A stretch of DNA of 64,000 nt. Origin: Rhizobium album (lineage in GTDB: Bacteria > Pseudomonadota > Alphaproteobacteria > Rhizobiales > Rhizobiaceae). Below the pieces are notes generated by a model, which did not search any database, had not been told where the DNA came from, and worked only from the letters and a program-made list of their open reading frames with translations. Made by a program: the position numbers and the translations under genes. Location of the stretch: assembly GCF_003122325.1 (NCBI RefSeq), contig NZ_QFBC01000002.1, positions 186,001-250,000 on the forward strand. The letters run 5' to 3'. Below are positions 52,829 through 62,084 of this stretch, piece after piece. Every line of letters begins with the position of its first letter. Positions within the stretch are counted from its first letter, which is position 1.

Positions 52829-54384
52829 CAGCCGTGCCCTTCCTTGGTGAAGCTGCCGGAGACCGCCTTACGCTCGTGCAGGAAGGCGGTGGGCTCGCGG
52901 CTACCGACGAAGCCACGCGGCTTCCAGACCATCACGACGACCATGGCAATGCCGAAGAGCAGCATGCGGTAGAGTTCCGGCGTGAAGTCGGGGCCGAAGA
53001 TATGCTTGAGGAATTCCAGTTCGCGCAGGATTTCCGTACCGCCGACCATCACCGCGGCAGCCACCGCGATGCCGACCAGCGATCCCATGCCGCCAAGGAC
53101 GACGATGGCGAGAATGACGGCCGATTCCAGGAAGACGAAGCTTTCCGGCGAAACGAAGCCCTGGCGGGCAGCGAAGAAGGAGCCGGCGAAACCGCCGAAC
53201 ATGGCACCGATCGCAAAGGCGGTCAGCTTGGTGGTGACGGTGTTGATCCCCAGCGAACGGCAAGCGATCTCGTCCTCGCGCAAGGCTTCCCAGGCGCGAC
53301 CGATCGGCATGCGGCGCAGGCGGACGGTGACGAAGGCCGTCAGCAGCGCCAGTGCCAGGATGAGATAGAACAGGAAGATCTTGTAGTAGGCCGACGACAT
53401 CGGCAGGCCGAAAGCCTTGGCGAAGTTGTTCGGCGCACTGACGTCGAACGACCAGATGCCGAAGACCGAAGCCTTGGCGACGCCGGAGATGCCGGCCGCG
53501 CCATTGGTGACCTCGGCCCAGTTGAGCAGCACCAGGCGGATGATTTCACCGAAGGCCAATGTCACGATCGCCAGATAGTCGCCGCGCAGGCGCAGGACCG
53601 GGAAGCCGAGAATCATGCCCCAGAAGGCGGCGAGGATGCCGGCCATCGGCAGAAGCACCCAGAAGGACAGCCCGAAGGTGCTGGACAGAAGCGCGTAGGA
53701 ATAGGCGCCTACCGCGTAGAAGGCGACGTAACCGAGATCGAGCAGCCCGGCGAGGCCGACGACGATGTTCAGGCCCCAGGCGAGCATCACGTAGATGAGG
53801 ATCTGGATGCCGAAGTTATCGACCCACTTCAACGATCCCTGGGCACCGAAGATCGCCACGATGACGATCGGGTAGAGAACCAGAGCGGCAACCGCCAGCA
53901 CCGTGAAGTGCGTGGTGATGAAAATGCGGAACATATAGAACAGGCAGGCAAGCGAATAGATGATCGCAAGTCCGCGAATGATGGTCGCATAGGCAGCGAT
54001 ATTATCCGGCAACCCACGCGCCGCCGCGATCATAACCGCAGACACCACCACGGCGGCGATGAAGAACGGCAGGCGGAAGAACCGCGAGGCCATACTGTCC
54101 GGCAACATGCCGGTGGCCGCATTGACGACCTTCTGCGACGCCAGGAACGGCTGCAGATAGGCGATCATCAGGAAGCGGCCGACCATGGCGATGACAACGA
54201 AAATCGCCAGCAGGCCCCAGCGCGGCACCAGGATAAGCTCGTTGCGGATGTTCTGGTCGGACTTGAGGCCGACGAAGAGAACGAACAGGCCGAGCGAGAT
54301 CAAGCCGGCATACAGCGCCTCGCGCAAAGCCCGCGCCGTCAGATCCCCGGCGGCGCCTTCATGTCTAGAGGTTATGTTTGTCAT
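52828..54384 (-). CDS. livM: Branched-chain amino acid ABC transporter permease LivM
   Basis: A 518-aa permease, longer than typical LivM (about 420) through an N-terminal extension with three extra hydrophobic stretches (about 25-140). The LivM core starts about 195 ([20 protein letters not shown], then [19 protein letters not shown]) and has [19 protein letters not shown]-type cytoplasmic loop. It lies 4 bp after livH. Confidence 0.92.
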   Translation of the reverse strand: MTNITSRHEGAAGDLTARALREALYAGLISLGLFVLFVGLKSDQNIRNELILVPRWGLLAIFVVIAMVGRFLMIAYLQPFLASQKVVNAATGMLPDSMASRFFRLPFFIAAVVVSAVMIAAARGLPDNIAAYATIIRGLAIIYSLACLFYMFRIFITTHFTVLAVAALVLYPIVIVAIFGAQGSLKWVDNFGIQILIYVMLAWGLNIVVGLAGLLDLGYVAFYAVGAYSYALLSSTFGLSFWVLLPMAGILAAFWGMILGFPVLRLRGDYLAIVTLAFGEIIRLVLLNWAEVTNGAAGISGVAKASVFGIWSFDVSAPNNFAKAFGLPMSSAYYKIFLFYLILALALLTAFVTVRLRRMPIGRAWEALREDEIACRSLGINTVTTKLTAFAIGAMFGGFAGSFFAARQGFVSPESFVFLESAVILAIVVLGGMGSLVGIAVAAAVMVGGTEILRELEFLKHIFGPDFTPELYRMLLFGIAMVVVMVWKPRGFVGSREPTAFLHERKAVSGSFTKEGHG

Positions 54385-54388
54385 TGCG

Positions 54389-55291
54389 TTAAACTTTCTC
54401 GACTTCGGGACGTCCGAGAATACCCGACGGCTTGAAGATCAGCACGATCGCAAGGATGGAGAAGGTCGCGACATCCTTGTAGGCGATGGTGAAATAGGCC
54501 GACCAAAGCGATTCGATCAGGCCGATCAGCAACCCGCCGAGTACGGCGCCCGGCAGGGAGCCGATGCCGCCCAGAACGGCTGCCGTGAAGGCCTTGACGC
54601 CCGGGATGAAGCCATCGGTGAAGACCACGACGCCATAATACATCAGGTACATGGTGCCGGCGACCGCGGCGAGCGCCGCTCCCATCACGAAGGTGACCGA
54701 GATCGTCCGATCGACGTCGACCCCGAGCAGCGCCGCCATCTTGCGGTCCTGCTCCGTGGCGCGCTGGGCCCGGCCGAGCGGCGTGCGATGCACGATGTAC
54801 CAGAAGACGGACAGAAGCACGACGGTGATCAGGATGATGATGATCTGCTTCAGCGAAATCGAGATGCCGAAGACATTGTAGACCGACGACACCAGCGGCG
54901 GGATCGGCTTGTTACGCGGACCCTGCGTCACTTGGATGAAGTTGGAAAGCGCGATCGACATGCCGATGGCGGTGATCAGCGGCGCCAGGCGGAACGAGCC
55001 GCGCAGCGGCCGGTAGGCCACCTTTTCGATCGTCCAGTTCCACAATCCGGCCATCAGCATGGCGACGATCAGCATGATCAGAAGCGCCACGACGACGGGA
55101 ATTCCGGCGAACAGACCTGTCAGGATGAGAAAGACGATCAGGGCGGCAAAACCGCCAAGCATGAAGATATCGCCATGGGCGAAATTGATCATGCCGATGA
55201 TACCATAAACCATCGTGTAACCGATGGCGATCATTCCATAGATCGAGCCAAGCGTCAGCCCGTTGACGAGCTGCTGGATAAAATACTCCAT
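54389..55291 (-). CDS. livH: Branched-chain amino acid ABC transporter permease LivH
   Basis: A 300-aa permease starting [20 protein letters not shown], followed by [20 protein letters not shown], the LivH hallmark. Start ATG at 55291 is preceded by AAAGGACT; the extra seven codons upstream are disfavoured. First gene of livHMGF-DUF6867-livK. Confidence 0.94.
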   Translation of the reverse strand: MEYFIQQLVNGLTLGSIYGMIAIGYTMVYGIIGMINFAHGDIFMLGGFAALIVFLILTGLFAGIPVVVALLIMLIVAMLMAGLWNWTIEKVAYRPLRGSFRLAPLITAIGMSIALSNFIQVTQGPRNKPIPPLVSSVYNVFGISISLKQIIIILITVVLLSVFWYIVHRTPLGRAQRATEQDRKMAALLGVDVDRTISVTFVMGAALAAVAGTMYLMYYGVVVFTDGFIPGVKAFTAAVLGGIGSLPGAVLGGLLIGLIESLWSAYFTIAYKDVATFSILAIVLIFKPSGILGRPEVEKV

Positions 55292-55554
55292 TAGTCCTTT
55301 TCCCCAGGGCATGGATTACGATGACCCATGCCTCTTGTATTGCGTTTCCCTAGTGGGAATTATCTTATTAGGGGATTCCATACCGCTTTCGAAGAAAATG
55401 TGAAGCCAAAAAGGTGAAACTGCGGCAGAAATCGGCCCATTCTTCACAAGCAGACACGATCAGGAGCAAAAACACTACTTAAGTAGCATGCCTTGACGCG
55501 ATTTCAGTCAGTCAGGCTTTGCATCACTGAAAGCGCTTTAAATAGAATAGCGTA
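55292..55554. other. livH upstream region
   Basis: No gene seen. Must hold the liv promoter. Contains the perfect 12-bp palindrome CTACTTAAGTAG (55476-55487), a possible operator, 185 bp from the livH start. Confidence 0.5.
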
Positions 55555-55585
55555 GCACGGCCCGGTCGCGGCAACCGAACCGTGC
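55555..55585 (-). terminator. Putative terminator of the flavoprotein gene
   Basis: GCACGG (55555-55560) pairs with CCGTGC (55580-55585), with extension by G-U pairs; read on the minus strand it is followed by a T/A-rich stretch rather than a clean T run. Confidence 0.55.
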
Positions 55586-55603
55586 AACTTTCGAGACGGC
55601 GGC

Positions 55604-58030
55604 TCAGGAGCGCATGCGCGAGCCGTTGGCGTCGAAGAGCGCCTGCGGCTGCAGACGCGCCGGCAGCATCTCCCCGAGCAATTCGATCGTCCAGCCGTCG
55701 GCCTCGTCGGCGATCTCCTTCGGCACGTAGCCGATGGCGACGGACAGGCCGGAGGCGTGGGCATACCCGCCCGACGTCACCCAGCCCTTGACCTCGCCGT
55801 TCAGGAAGATCGGCTCGTCGCCGATGACGTCGGCATCCCTGGCCTCGACGACGAAGGTGCGCAGGCGCAGCGCCCCGCCTTCGGCCTTCTCGGCGACGGC
55901 CGGCTGCTTGCCGATGAAATCCGCGTCCTTCGACAGCGCGACGAAGCGGCCGAGGCCGGCTTCCAGCGGGCCGTAGAGCGGGCGGAATTCGCGCGACCAG
56001 CTGCCGAAGGATTTTTCCAGGCGCAAGGCGTTCAGCGCCCGCAGGCCGAACAGGCGGATGCCGAATTCGGCGCCGGCTTCCATGATCGCATCGAAGAGAT
56101 AGCGCTGGTACTCCGGCTTCATCCAGATTTCGAAACCGAGATCGCCGGTATAGGACACGCGGCCGACGATCGCCTTGGCCATGCCGAGGTCCATGCGGCG
56201 AATGTCCATGAACTTGAAGGCGGCATCGGAGAGATCGAGATGCGTCAGCTTCTGCAGCACGGCGCGGGCATTCGGGCCGGCGACCGAAAGGCCGACGAGG
56301 CCGAGGTTGACCGCTTCCAGCGAGACGGAGCCATCCGCCGGCAGGTGCTGCTCGAACCAGCGCATATGGTAGTCCTCGGCAATACCCGAGCCGATGACCA
56401 GGAAGTCCTCCTCGCCGAGCTTGGCGAGGGTGAAATCGCCGATCAGCTTGCCGGCCTCGTTGAGCATCGGCGCCAGCACCATGCGGCCGATGGCGGGAAT
56501 GCGGGCGGCCAGGATCCTGTCGAGCCACGCCTCTGCGCCCTTGCCGCTGACCTTGTATTTTGCGAAACCCGATGTCTCCATCAGGCCGACGCTGTCGCGC
56601 ACCGCCTTCGCTTCGGCGCCGACGACGTCGAAATCGTTGGAACGGCGCCAGGAGAAGGCATCGACCTCGCCCTTCGGCGCAAACCATAGCGGGCTTTCGA
56701 GACCGTAGGAAGCGCCGAAGATCGCGCCGGCCTCCTTCAGCCGGTCGTAGATCGGCGTGGTCAGCAGCGGCCGGGCGCCCGGCAGCTCCTCGTTCGGATA
56801 ACGGATCGAGAAGCGGCGCGAATAGTTTTCGCGCACCTTGGCATTGGTATAAGCGAGCGTGGCGTAATCGCCGTAGCGGCAGACATCCATGGCGAAGACG
56901 TCGAAACCCGGATCGCCCTCGATGATCCACTGGGCGAGCGCCAGGCCGACGCCGCCACCCTGGCTGAAGCCGGCCATGACGGCGCAGGCCGACCAGAAAT
57001 TCGTCATGCCGCGCACCGGGCCGACCAGCGGATTGCCGTCCGGCGAGAAGGTGAAGGGGCCGTTGATGATCTTGCGGATGCCGGCCTTGTTGAAGGCGGG
57101 GAAGTGGCGGAAACCGACTTCCAGCTCGCTGGTGATGCGTTCCAGGTCCTCCGCCAGCAGTTCGTGGCCGAAATTCCAGGGCGTGGTGATCGGCGACCAC
57201 GGGCGGCAATCCTTTTCATAGGTGCCCATCAGCATGCCGTTGCGCTCCTGGCGGATATAGATCTCGCCGTCGAAATCGACGCAGTGCATCAATTCCTTGC
57301 CGGTGGTCGTGTTGAAGTCGATGACCTCCGGCATGTCCTCGGTGATCAGGTACATATGCTCCATGGCGAGCACCGGCAGCTCCAGGCCGACCATGCGGCC
57401 CACTTCGCGGGCCCAGAGGCCGGCCGCGTTCACCACATGCTCGGCGCGGATCTCGCCCTTGTCGGTGATGACGCGCCAGGTGCCGTCCTCCAGCTGGACG
57501 AGATCCTCGACCTTGGTGTGCAGATAGATCTCGGCGCCGTTCTTCTTGGCCGACTTGGCGTAGGCGTGCGTCGTGCCGTAGGGGTCGAGATGGCCTTCAT
57601 GCGGATCGAACACGGCGCCGACGAACTGGCCAGGGTCGAGCAGCGGCATCATCTCGTGCGCCTCGCGGGCGGAAATCAGCGTCGCCTCGCCGCCGGCATA
57701 CTTGCCCTTGGCCAGCAGCGACTTCATCCAGTCGAAACGCTCGTGGGTGGCGGCCAGCATCAGGCCGGAGGTCATGTGCAGGCCGATGTCCTGGCCGGAA
57801 TATTCCTCGATCTCCTTGTAGAGCTCGACGGTATATTTCTGCAGCTTGGCGACGTTCGGATCGCCGTTGATGGTGTGCATACCGCCGGCGGCATGCCAGG
57901 TGGACCCCGAGGTCAGCTCGGACCGCTCCAGAAGCACCACGTCGGTCCAGCCGAACTTGGTGAGGTGGTAAAGCACCGAGCAGCCGACGACACCTCCACC
58001 GATGACGACGACACGCGCATGGCTCTTCAT
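55604..58030 (-). CDS. Dimethylglycine/sarcosine dehydrogenase-like FAD protein
   Basis: An 808-aa flavoprotein. FAD domain at the N-terminus (VVVIGGGVVGCSVLYHLTKF, about 7-26; SGSTWHAAGGMH, the region for covalent flavin attachment in this family), an oxidase fold to about 430, then a tetrahydrofolate-binding GcvT-like half (about 435-800, DFDVVGAEAKAVRDSVGLME). This layout fits dimethylglycine/sarcosine dehydrogenases, which N-demethylate and pass the C1 unit to folate. It has its own upstream region with inverted repeats and follows the sox operon on the same strand. Confidence 0.87.
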   Translation of the reverse strand: MKSHARVVVIGGGVVGCSVLYHLTKFGWTDVVLLERSELTSGSTWHAAGGMHTINGDPNVAKLQKYTVELYKEIEEYSGQDIGLHMTSGLMLAATHERFDWMKSLLAKGKYAGGEATLISAREAHEMMPLLDPGQFVGAVFDPHEGHLDPYGTTHAYAKSAKKNGAEIYLHTKVEDLVQLEDGTWRVITDKGEIRAEHVVNAAGLWAREVGRMVGLELPVLAMEHMYLITEDMPEVIDFNTTTGKELMHCVDFDGEIYIRQERNGMLMGTYEKDCRPWSPITTPWNFGHELLAEDLERITSELEVGFRHFPAFNKAGIRKIINGPFTFSPDGNPLVGPVRGMTNFWSACAVMAGFSQGGGVGLALAQWIIEGDPGFDVFAMDVCRYGDYATLAYTNAKVRENYSRRFSIRYPNEELPGARPLLTTPIYDRLKEAGAIFGASYGLESPLWFAPKGEVDAFSWRRSNDFDVVGAEAKAVRDSVGLMETSGFAKYKVSGKGAEAWLDRILAARIPAIGRMVLAPMLNEAGKLIGDFTLAKLGEEDFLVIGSGIAEDYHMRWFEQHLPADGSVSLEAVNLGLVGLSVAGPNARAVLQKLTHLDLSDAAFKFMDIRRMDLGMAKAIVGRVSYTGDLGFEIWMKPEYQRYLFDAIMEAGAEFGIRLFGLRALNALRLEKSFGSWSREFRPLYGPLEAGLGRFVALSKDADFIGKQPAVAEKAEGGALRLRTFVVEARDADVIGDEPIFLNGEVKGWVTSGGYAHASGLSVAIGYVPKEIADEADGWTIELLGEMLPARLQPQALFDANGSRMRS

Positions 58031-58138
58031 GAAAAATTCTCCGGCGTTTGAGGGCGCCCGCCTTGAGCGGCATGCCTCGGATTGTAGAAAAACTGCCGGA
58101 GCCTATGTCGGAATCGCCCGAAGCCATAGCCCGTTCTG

Positions 58139-58174
58139 CGAAGCGAAATGTCGCTTCGGACAAAATTGTTGTCC
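58139..58174. promoter_or_regulatory. Two inverted repeats upstream of the flavoprotein gene
   Basis: CGAAGCGA-AATG-TCGCTTCG (58139-58158) followed by GGACAA-AATTG-TTGTCC (58157-58174 approximately). Tandem dyads 110-140 bp before the start suggest regulator binding. No adjacent regulator gene. Confidence 0.45.
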
Positions 58175-58204
58175 CGCGGGCGGCACGCACGATATGCACC
58201 CATG

Positions 58205-58238
58205 AATGCGAAAGGCCGCAGGGCGTAACCCTGCGGCC
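58205..58238 (-). terminator. Terminator of the sox operon
   Basis: GGCCGCAGGG / CCCTGCGGCC perfect 10-bp stem, loop CGTAA, TTTCGC on the minus-strand side; 43 bp past the soxG stop. Confidence 0.75.
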
Positions 58239-58280
58239 AACGTTCGGTCATTGCGGCCGGGAACCAGCCCCTGCCCGCGA

Positions 58281-58832
58281 TCAGCCGGCTGAAAAACCCG
58301 CGGTCATAGCGAATTCGCGGCCCATTTCGAGGATTTCCTCGAAGACGAAACCCGCAAAGGATCGCGACACGACGAGTTCGAACGTATCCTGATCCGTGCG
58401 GGCCAGGTTGGCGGCCGCGTGGCAGCATTGCGTCGCCGCCGATGCCCCGACGGGAAACGCGTCGGCATGCAGGTCCACCGCCAGGCATTTGGCGAGGATT
58501 TTTCGCACCTGCGGACCCGAAAGCCGCAGCACGACACGCCCGTCGCTCTGGTCGACAGCATCGAACAGGCCGGTGCCACTGTCCTGTAGCGTGCGGGCGA
58601 GGCTGTCGATGGCAACGTCCTCCGACACCACGAGCCATTCGCCCGGGCCGGAAATGCGCACCGAGACACCCTGCAGATTGGCAAGCACGTTGCGCGCATC
58701 CGCCTCCCGGCCCGGCCGGGCGAGAACGGAGAACACCGTCGGGCGCTTGAGGACGGCAAGGTGATGCGGGTTGGAGCTGCCTTCGAAACCGGTGATCAGA
58801 TCTTCCAGCACATGGCGATGGACATAATTCAT
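58281..58832 (-). CDS. soxG: Sarcosine oxidase gamma subunit
   Basis: A 183-aa subunit of heterotetrameric sarcosine oxidase, GcvT-like small fold. It has the family block VRISGPGEWLVVSEDVAIDS and a Cys/His-containing middle. Starts MNYVHRHVLEDLITGFEGS; 10 bp after soxA. Order soxB-D-A-G is standard. Confidence 0.9.
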   Translation of the reverse strand: MNYVHRHVLEDLITGFEGSSNPHHLAVLKRPTVFSVLARPGREADARNVLANLQGVSVRISGPGEWLVVSEDVAIDSLARTLQDSGTGLFDAVDQSDGRVVLRLSGPQVRKILAKCLAVDLHADAFPVGASAATQCCHAAANLARTDQDTFELVVSRSFAGFVFEEILEMGREFAMTAGFSAG

Positions 58833-58842
58833 GGTCGCACCC

Positions 58843-61800
58843 TTACTGATGCAGTTTCTGGCTGTCGGGATCGATGAAGACCGGGCTGCAGACCTCGGCG
58901 ACGAATTCTTCGCCGCGCAGCTTGTCCCAGACGACGATCTTCTCGCCGAAGCGTTCGCGGCCGGATTTCAACAGCGCCAGCGCGATCGGATGGCCAAGTG
59001 CCGGCGAGAAGCAGGCCGAGGTGACATGCCCCTGGTCGTTGGTCATCGACGGCGCGGCCCCCTCCTTCAGCAGATGGGCGCCGGCCTTGATCTCCTTGGC
59101 CTTGTCAACCGGCTTCAAACCGACCAGCTGCAGGCGATCGGCCGCCGTCAGGCCGAACCGGCTCGACAGGCGCTTGCCGATGAAATCCGGCTTGTTGACG
59201 GAGAACATCTTGCCGAGGCCGACATCGTCGGGTGTCGTGGTGCCGTTGAGTTCGTTGTGGGTCACATGGCCCTTCTCGATACGCAGCACGTTGAGCGCCT
59301 CGACGCCGTAGGCGCAGATGTCGTGCGGCCTGCCGGCCTCCATCAGCGCATCGGCGACGGCTTCGCCGTAACCGGCCGGCACGGCCAGCTCATAGGCCAG
59401 CTCGCCCGAGAAGGAGATGCGGAACAGGCGCGCGCGCAGGCCGCCCTTCAACGTCACTTCGCGCACGGCGAGGAAGGGGAATGCCTCGTTGGACACATCG
59501 TCCTCGACGACCTGCTGCAGGACGAGCCGCGCCTTCGGGCCGACCAGCGACATCTGCGCCCACTGGTCCGACGAGGAAACGAAACGCACGTCGAGATCGG
59601 GCCAGAGCACCTGCGCGCAATATTCCATATGCGTCATCACCTCGGCGGCATAGGCCGTGGTGGTGGTGACGAAGAAATGGTTTTCAGCCAGCCGGCTGGT
59701 GGTCCCGTCGTCATAGACGATACCGTCCTCGCGCAGCATCAGGCCGTAGCGCGCCCGGCCGACCGGCAGTTTCAGGAAGGCGTTGGAATAGATGCGGTTC
59801 AGGAACTCCGCCGCATCGTTGCCGAACACCTCGATCTTGCCGAGGGTCGAGACGTCGCAAAGGCCGACATTGGTGCGCGCGTTCATGACTTCGCGGTCGA
59901 CGCTCTGCCGCCAGCCCTTTTCGCCGTCGCGCGGGAACCAGGACGAGCGATGCCACAGGCCGGCTTCGACGAAGACGGCGCCGTTCTTCTTCGCCCAGCC
60001 ATGCAGCGGCGAGCGGCGCACCGGCCGCGAATGTTCGCCGCGCGAGGTGCCCGCCATCGCGCCGAACGACACCGGCGTATAGAAAGGGCGGAAGGTGGTG
60101 ACGCCGATTTCCGCCGGGCTGACACCCTTCATGCCGGCGATGATGCCGGTGGCGTTGACATTGCCGAGCTTGCCCTGGTCGGTCGCCATGCCGCTGGTGG
60201 TGTAGCGCTTGGTGTGCTCGATATGGCCGAACCCCTCGCGCTGGGCGAGGCCGAGATCCTTGACATGCACGTCGTTCTGGAAATCGACGAAGGCCTTGTC
60301 CCTGGCACCCGGCACGTACCAGAGCGGCGCAAAACTTGCGTCATATTCGCCCTCGACGTCAGGCACGTCAGGCGATGTGGCGGTGAGATCGAGGCTCGCC
60401 AGTGCCGACAACGCCTTGGCGACACCGTCGCGCAGGCAGGCGCCGATGCCGGAAAGGCCCGAGGCCGAGCCGGCGGGCAGCAATTGCCGCCCGACATCGG
60501 GCGCCAGAAACGCCTGTTTCTCATCCGACCAGTAGGGCTTGGCGCCACGCTGGCAGGCGAGATGGATGATCGGCGACCAGCCACCGGACATCAACAGTGC
60601 GTCGCAATCGATACTCTCTTCGAAACCGGAGCGCTCGACGAGGAGACCGCCGACGCGGTGCCTGCCCTTGACCTTGACGACACCGCCGCCCTGGATGAGC
60701 CGGATGCCGTTCGGCAGGTTGTCACCGGCGGCCGGCCGGCCGTCGATGACGGCGGCGACGTCGATGCCCTGTGCCGCAAGGTCACGCGCCGCCTGATAAC
60801 CGGAGCCGCCATTGGTGAACACGGCCACCTTGCGGCCGACGGCAACGCCGTAACGGTTGAGATAGGTACGGCCGGCACCGGCGGTCATGACGCCCGGGCG
60901 GTCGTTGCCGCCGAAGACCAGCGGCCGTTCTTCCGCCCCCGTCGCCATGATGGCGCGGCGGGCGACGATGCGCCACAGGCGCTCCACCGGCAGGTCCAGC
61001 GACGGCAGGGCGATATGTTTCTGAACCTTTTCCACGGCACCGAAGACATTGTCGTCGTACCAGCCGAAGACGGTGGTGCGCGGCATCAGGGTGACCCAGG
61101 GGAAACCGGCGAGTTCGGAGAGGATCGTCTCGACGAACGTGGAGGGTGCCGTACCGCCGATCGAAACCCGCTCCGACAGCAGCGAACCGCCGAGCCGGAA
61201 ACCCTCGTCGGCGAGGATGACGCGCAGGCCGGCGCGCGCCGCCGTCAGCGCCGCCATCAGGCCGGCCGGACCGGCACCGACGACCAGCAGGTCGCAATGC
61301 GCCCAGGCCTTTTCGTAACGATCCGGATCGGCTTCCATCACCGCCTTGCCGAGACCGGCGGCGCGGCGGATGAAAGGCTCGTAGACCTTTTCCCAGAAGG
61401 CAGCCGGCCACATGAAGGTCTTGTAGTAGAAGCCGGCGCCGAGGAAGGGCGACAACAGGCTGTTCAGCGAACCGATGTCGTATTTCAGCGACGGCCAGCG
61501 GTTCTGGCTGGTGGCAACGAGGCCGTTGTAGAGTTCGGCGACGGTGGCGCGGGTGTTGGGCTCGGTGCGCGCGCCCTTGCCGATCATGACCAGCGCGTTC
61601 GGCTCGGCCGAGCCGGCGGTGACGATGCCGCGCGGGCGGTGGTACTTGAAGGAGCGGCCGACGAGCAGCTGGTCGTTGGCAAGCAGCGCCGACGCCAGCG
61701 TATCGCCTTCATAACCCTTGAGATCGAGGCCATCGAAGGAGAAGCCGAGGGAGCGGCTGCGGTCGACGAGACCGCCGGAGGAAAGACGATGGGCGCTCAT
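58843..61800 (-). CDS. soxA: Sarcosine oxidase alpha subunit
   Basis: A 985-aa large subunit. N-terminal Fer2-like region (SLGFSFDGLDLKGYEGDTLA), then an NAD/FAD site (LLVVGAGPAGLMAALTAARA, about 170-189) and a C-terminal GcvT-like folate domain (about 590-985). With SoxB it oxidises sarcosine to glycine, producing 5,10-methylene-THF and H2O2. Length matches the family. Start ATG overlaps the soxD stop (ATGA). Confidence 0.95.
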   Translation of the reverse strand: MSAHRLSSGGLVDRSRSLGFSFDGLDLKGYEGDTLASALLANDQLLVGRSFKYHRPRGIVTAGSAEPNALVMIGKGARTEPNTRATVAELYNGLVATSQNRWPSLKYDIGSLNSLLSPFLGAGFYYKTFMWPAAFWEKVYEPFIRRAAGLGKAVMEADPDRYEKAWAHCDLLVVGAGPAGLMAALTAARAGLRVILADEGFRLGGSLLSERVSIGGTAPSTFVETILSELAGFPWVTLMPRTTVFGWYDDNVFGAVEKVQKHIALPSLDLPVERLWRIVARRAIMATGAEERPLVFGGNDRPGVMTAGAGRTYLNRYGVAVGRKVAVFTNGGSGYQAARDLAAQGIDVAAVIDGRPAAGDNLPNGIRLIQGGGVVKVKGRHRVGGLLVERSGFEESIDCDALLMSGGWSPIIHLACQRGAKPYWSDEKQAFLAPDVGRQLLPAGSASGLSGIGACLRDGVAKALSALASLDLTATSPDVPDVEGEYDASFAPLWYVPGARDKAFVDFQNDVHVKDLGLAQREGFGHIEHTKRYTTSGMATDQGKLGNVNATGIIAGMKGVSPAEIGVTTFRPFYTPVSFGAMAGTSRGEHSRPVRRSPLHGWAKKNGAVFVEAGLWHRSSWFPRDGEKGWRQSVDREVMNARTNVGLCDVSTLGKIEVFGNDAAEFLNRIYSNAFLKLPVGRARYGLMLREDGIVYDDGTTSRLAENHFFVTTTTAYAAEVMTHMEYCAQVLWPDLDVRFVSSSDQWAQMSLVGPKARLVLQQVVEDDVSNEAFPFLAVREVTLKGGLRARLFRISFSGELAYELAVPAGYGEAVADALMEAGRPHDICAYGVEALNVLRIEKGHVTHNELNGTTTPDDVGLGKMFSVNKPDFIGKRLSSRFGLTAADRLQLVGLKPVDKAKEIKAGAHLLKEGAAPSMTNDQGHVTSACFSPALGHPIALALLKSGRERFGEKIVVWDKLRGEEFVAEVCSPVFIDPDSQKLHQ

Positions 61801-62075
61801 GCCTGCACCGCCTTTGCCGCCTCGGCGGCATCGGTGACGGAAAACACCTCGTGGGTGAAGTTGTCACGCTCGACGACCAGCCAGCGGCGACAGCCGAAGG
61901 CGTGGTGCCAATGTTCCTTGTAGCGCCCCTTGGGATTGTCACGGATATGCACGTAGCGGTGCCACTCCTCGTCGGAGGCGGATGGCGACGGGCGCACCAG
62001 CGAGGCATCGCCGCGGATGGAGAATTCTTCTTTCGGTCGGCTCCCGCAATGCGGGCAATGGATGAGGCTTGCCAT
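61797..62075 (-). CDS. soxD: Sarcosine oxidase delta subunit
   Basis: A 92-aa subunit, starting MASLIHCPHCGSRPKEEFSI with the Zn ligands Cys7, His9, Cys10 of the family and a later His in KEHWHHAFGCRRWL. It is a small structural subunit that packs against SoxA. Lies 9 bp after soxB and overlaps soxA. Confidence 0.94.
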   Translation of the reverse strand: MASLIHCPHCGSRPKEEFSIRGDASLVRPSPSASDEEWHRYVHIRDNPKGRYKEHWHHAFGCRRWLVVERDNFTHEVFSVTDAAEAAKAVQA

Positions 62076-62084
62076 GGTCGTGTC

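Noticed and set aside
58831-61923. A 1030-codon open frame on the plus strand opposite soxA
   Set aside because: Same reason: antisense frame in high-GC DNA, no recognisable domain, while soxA on the other strand is unambiguous.
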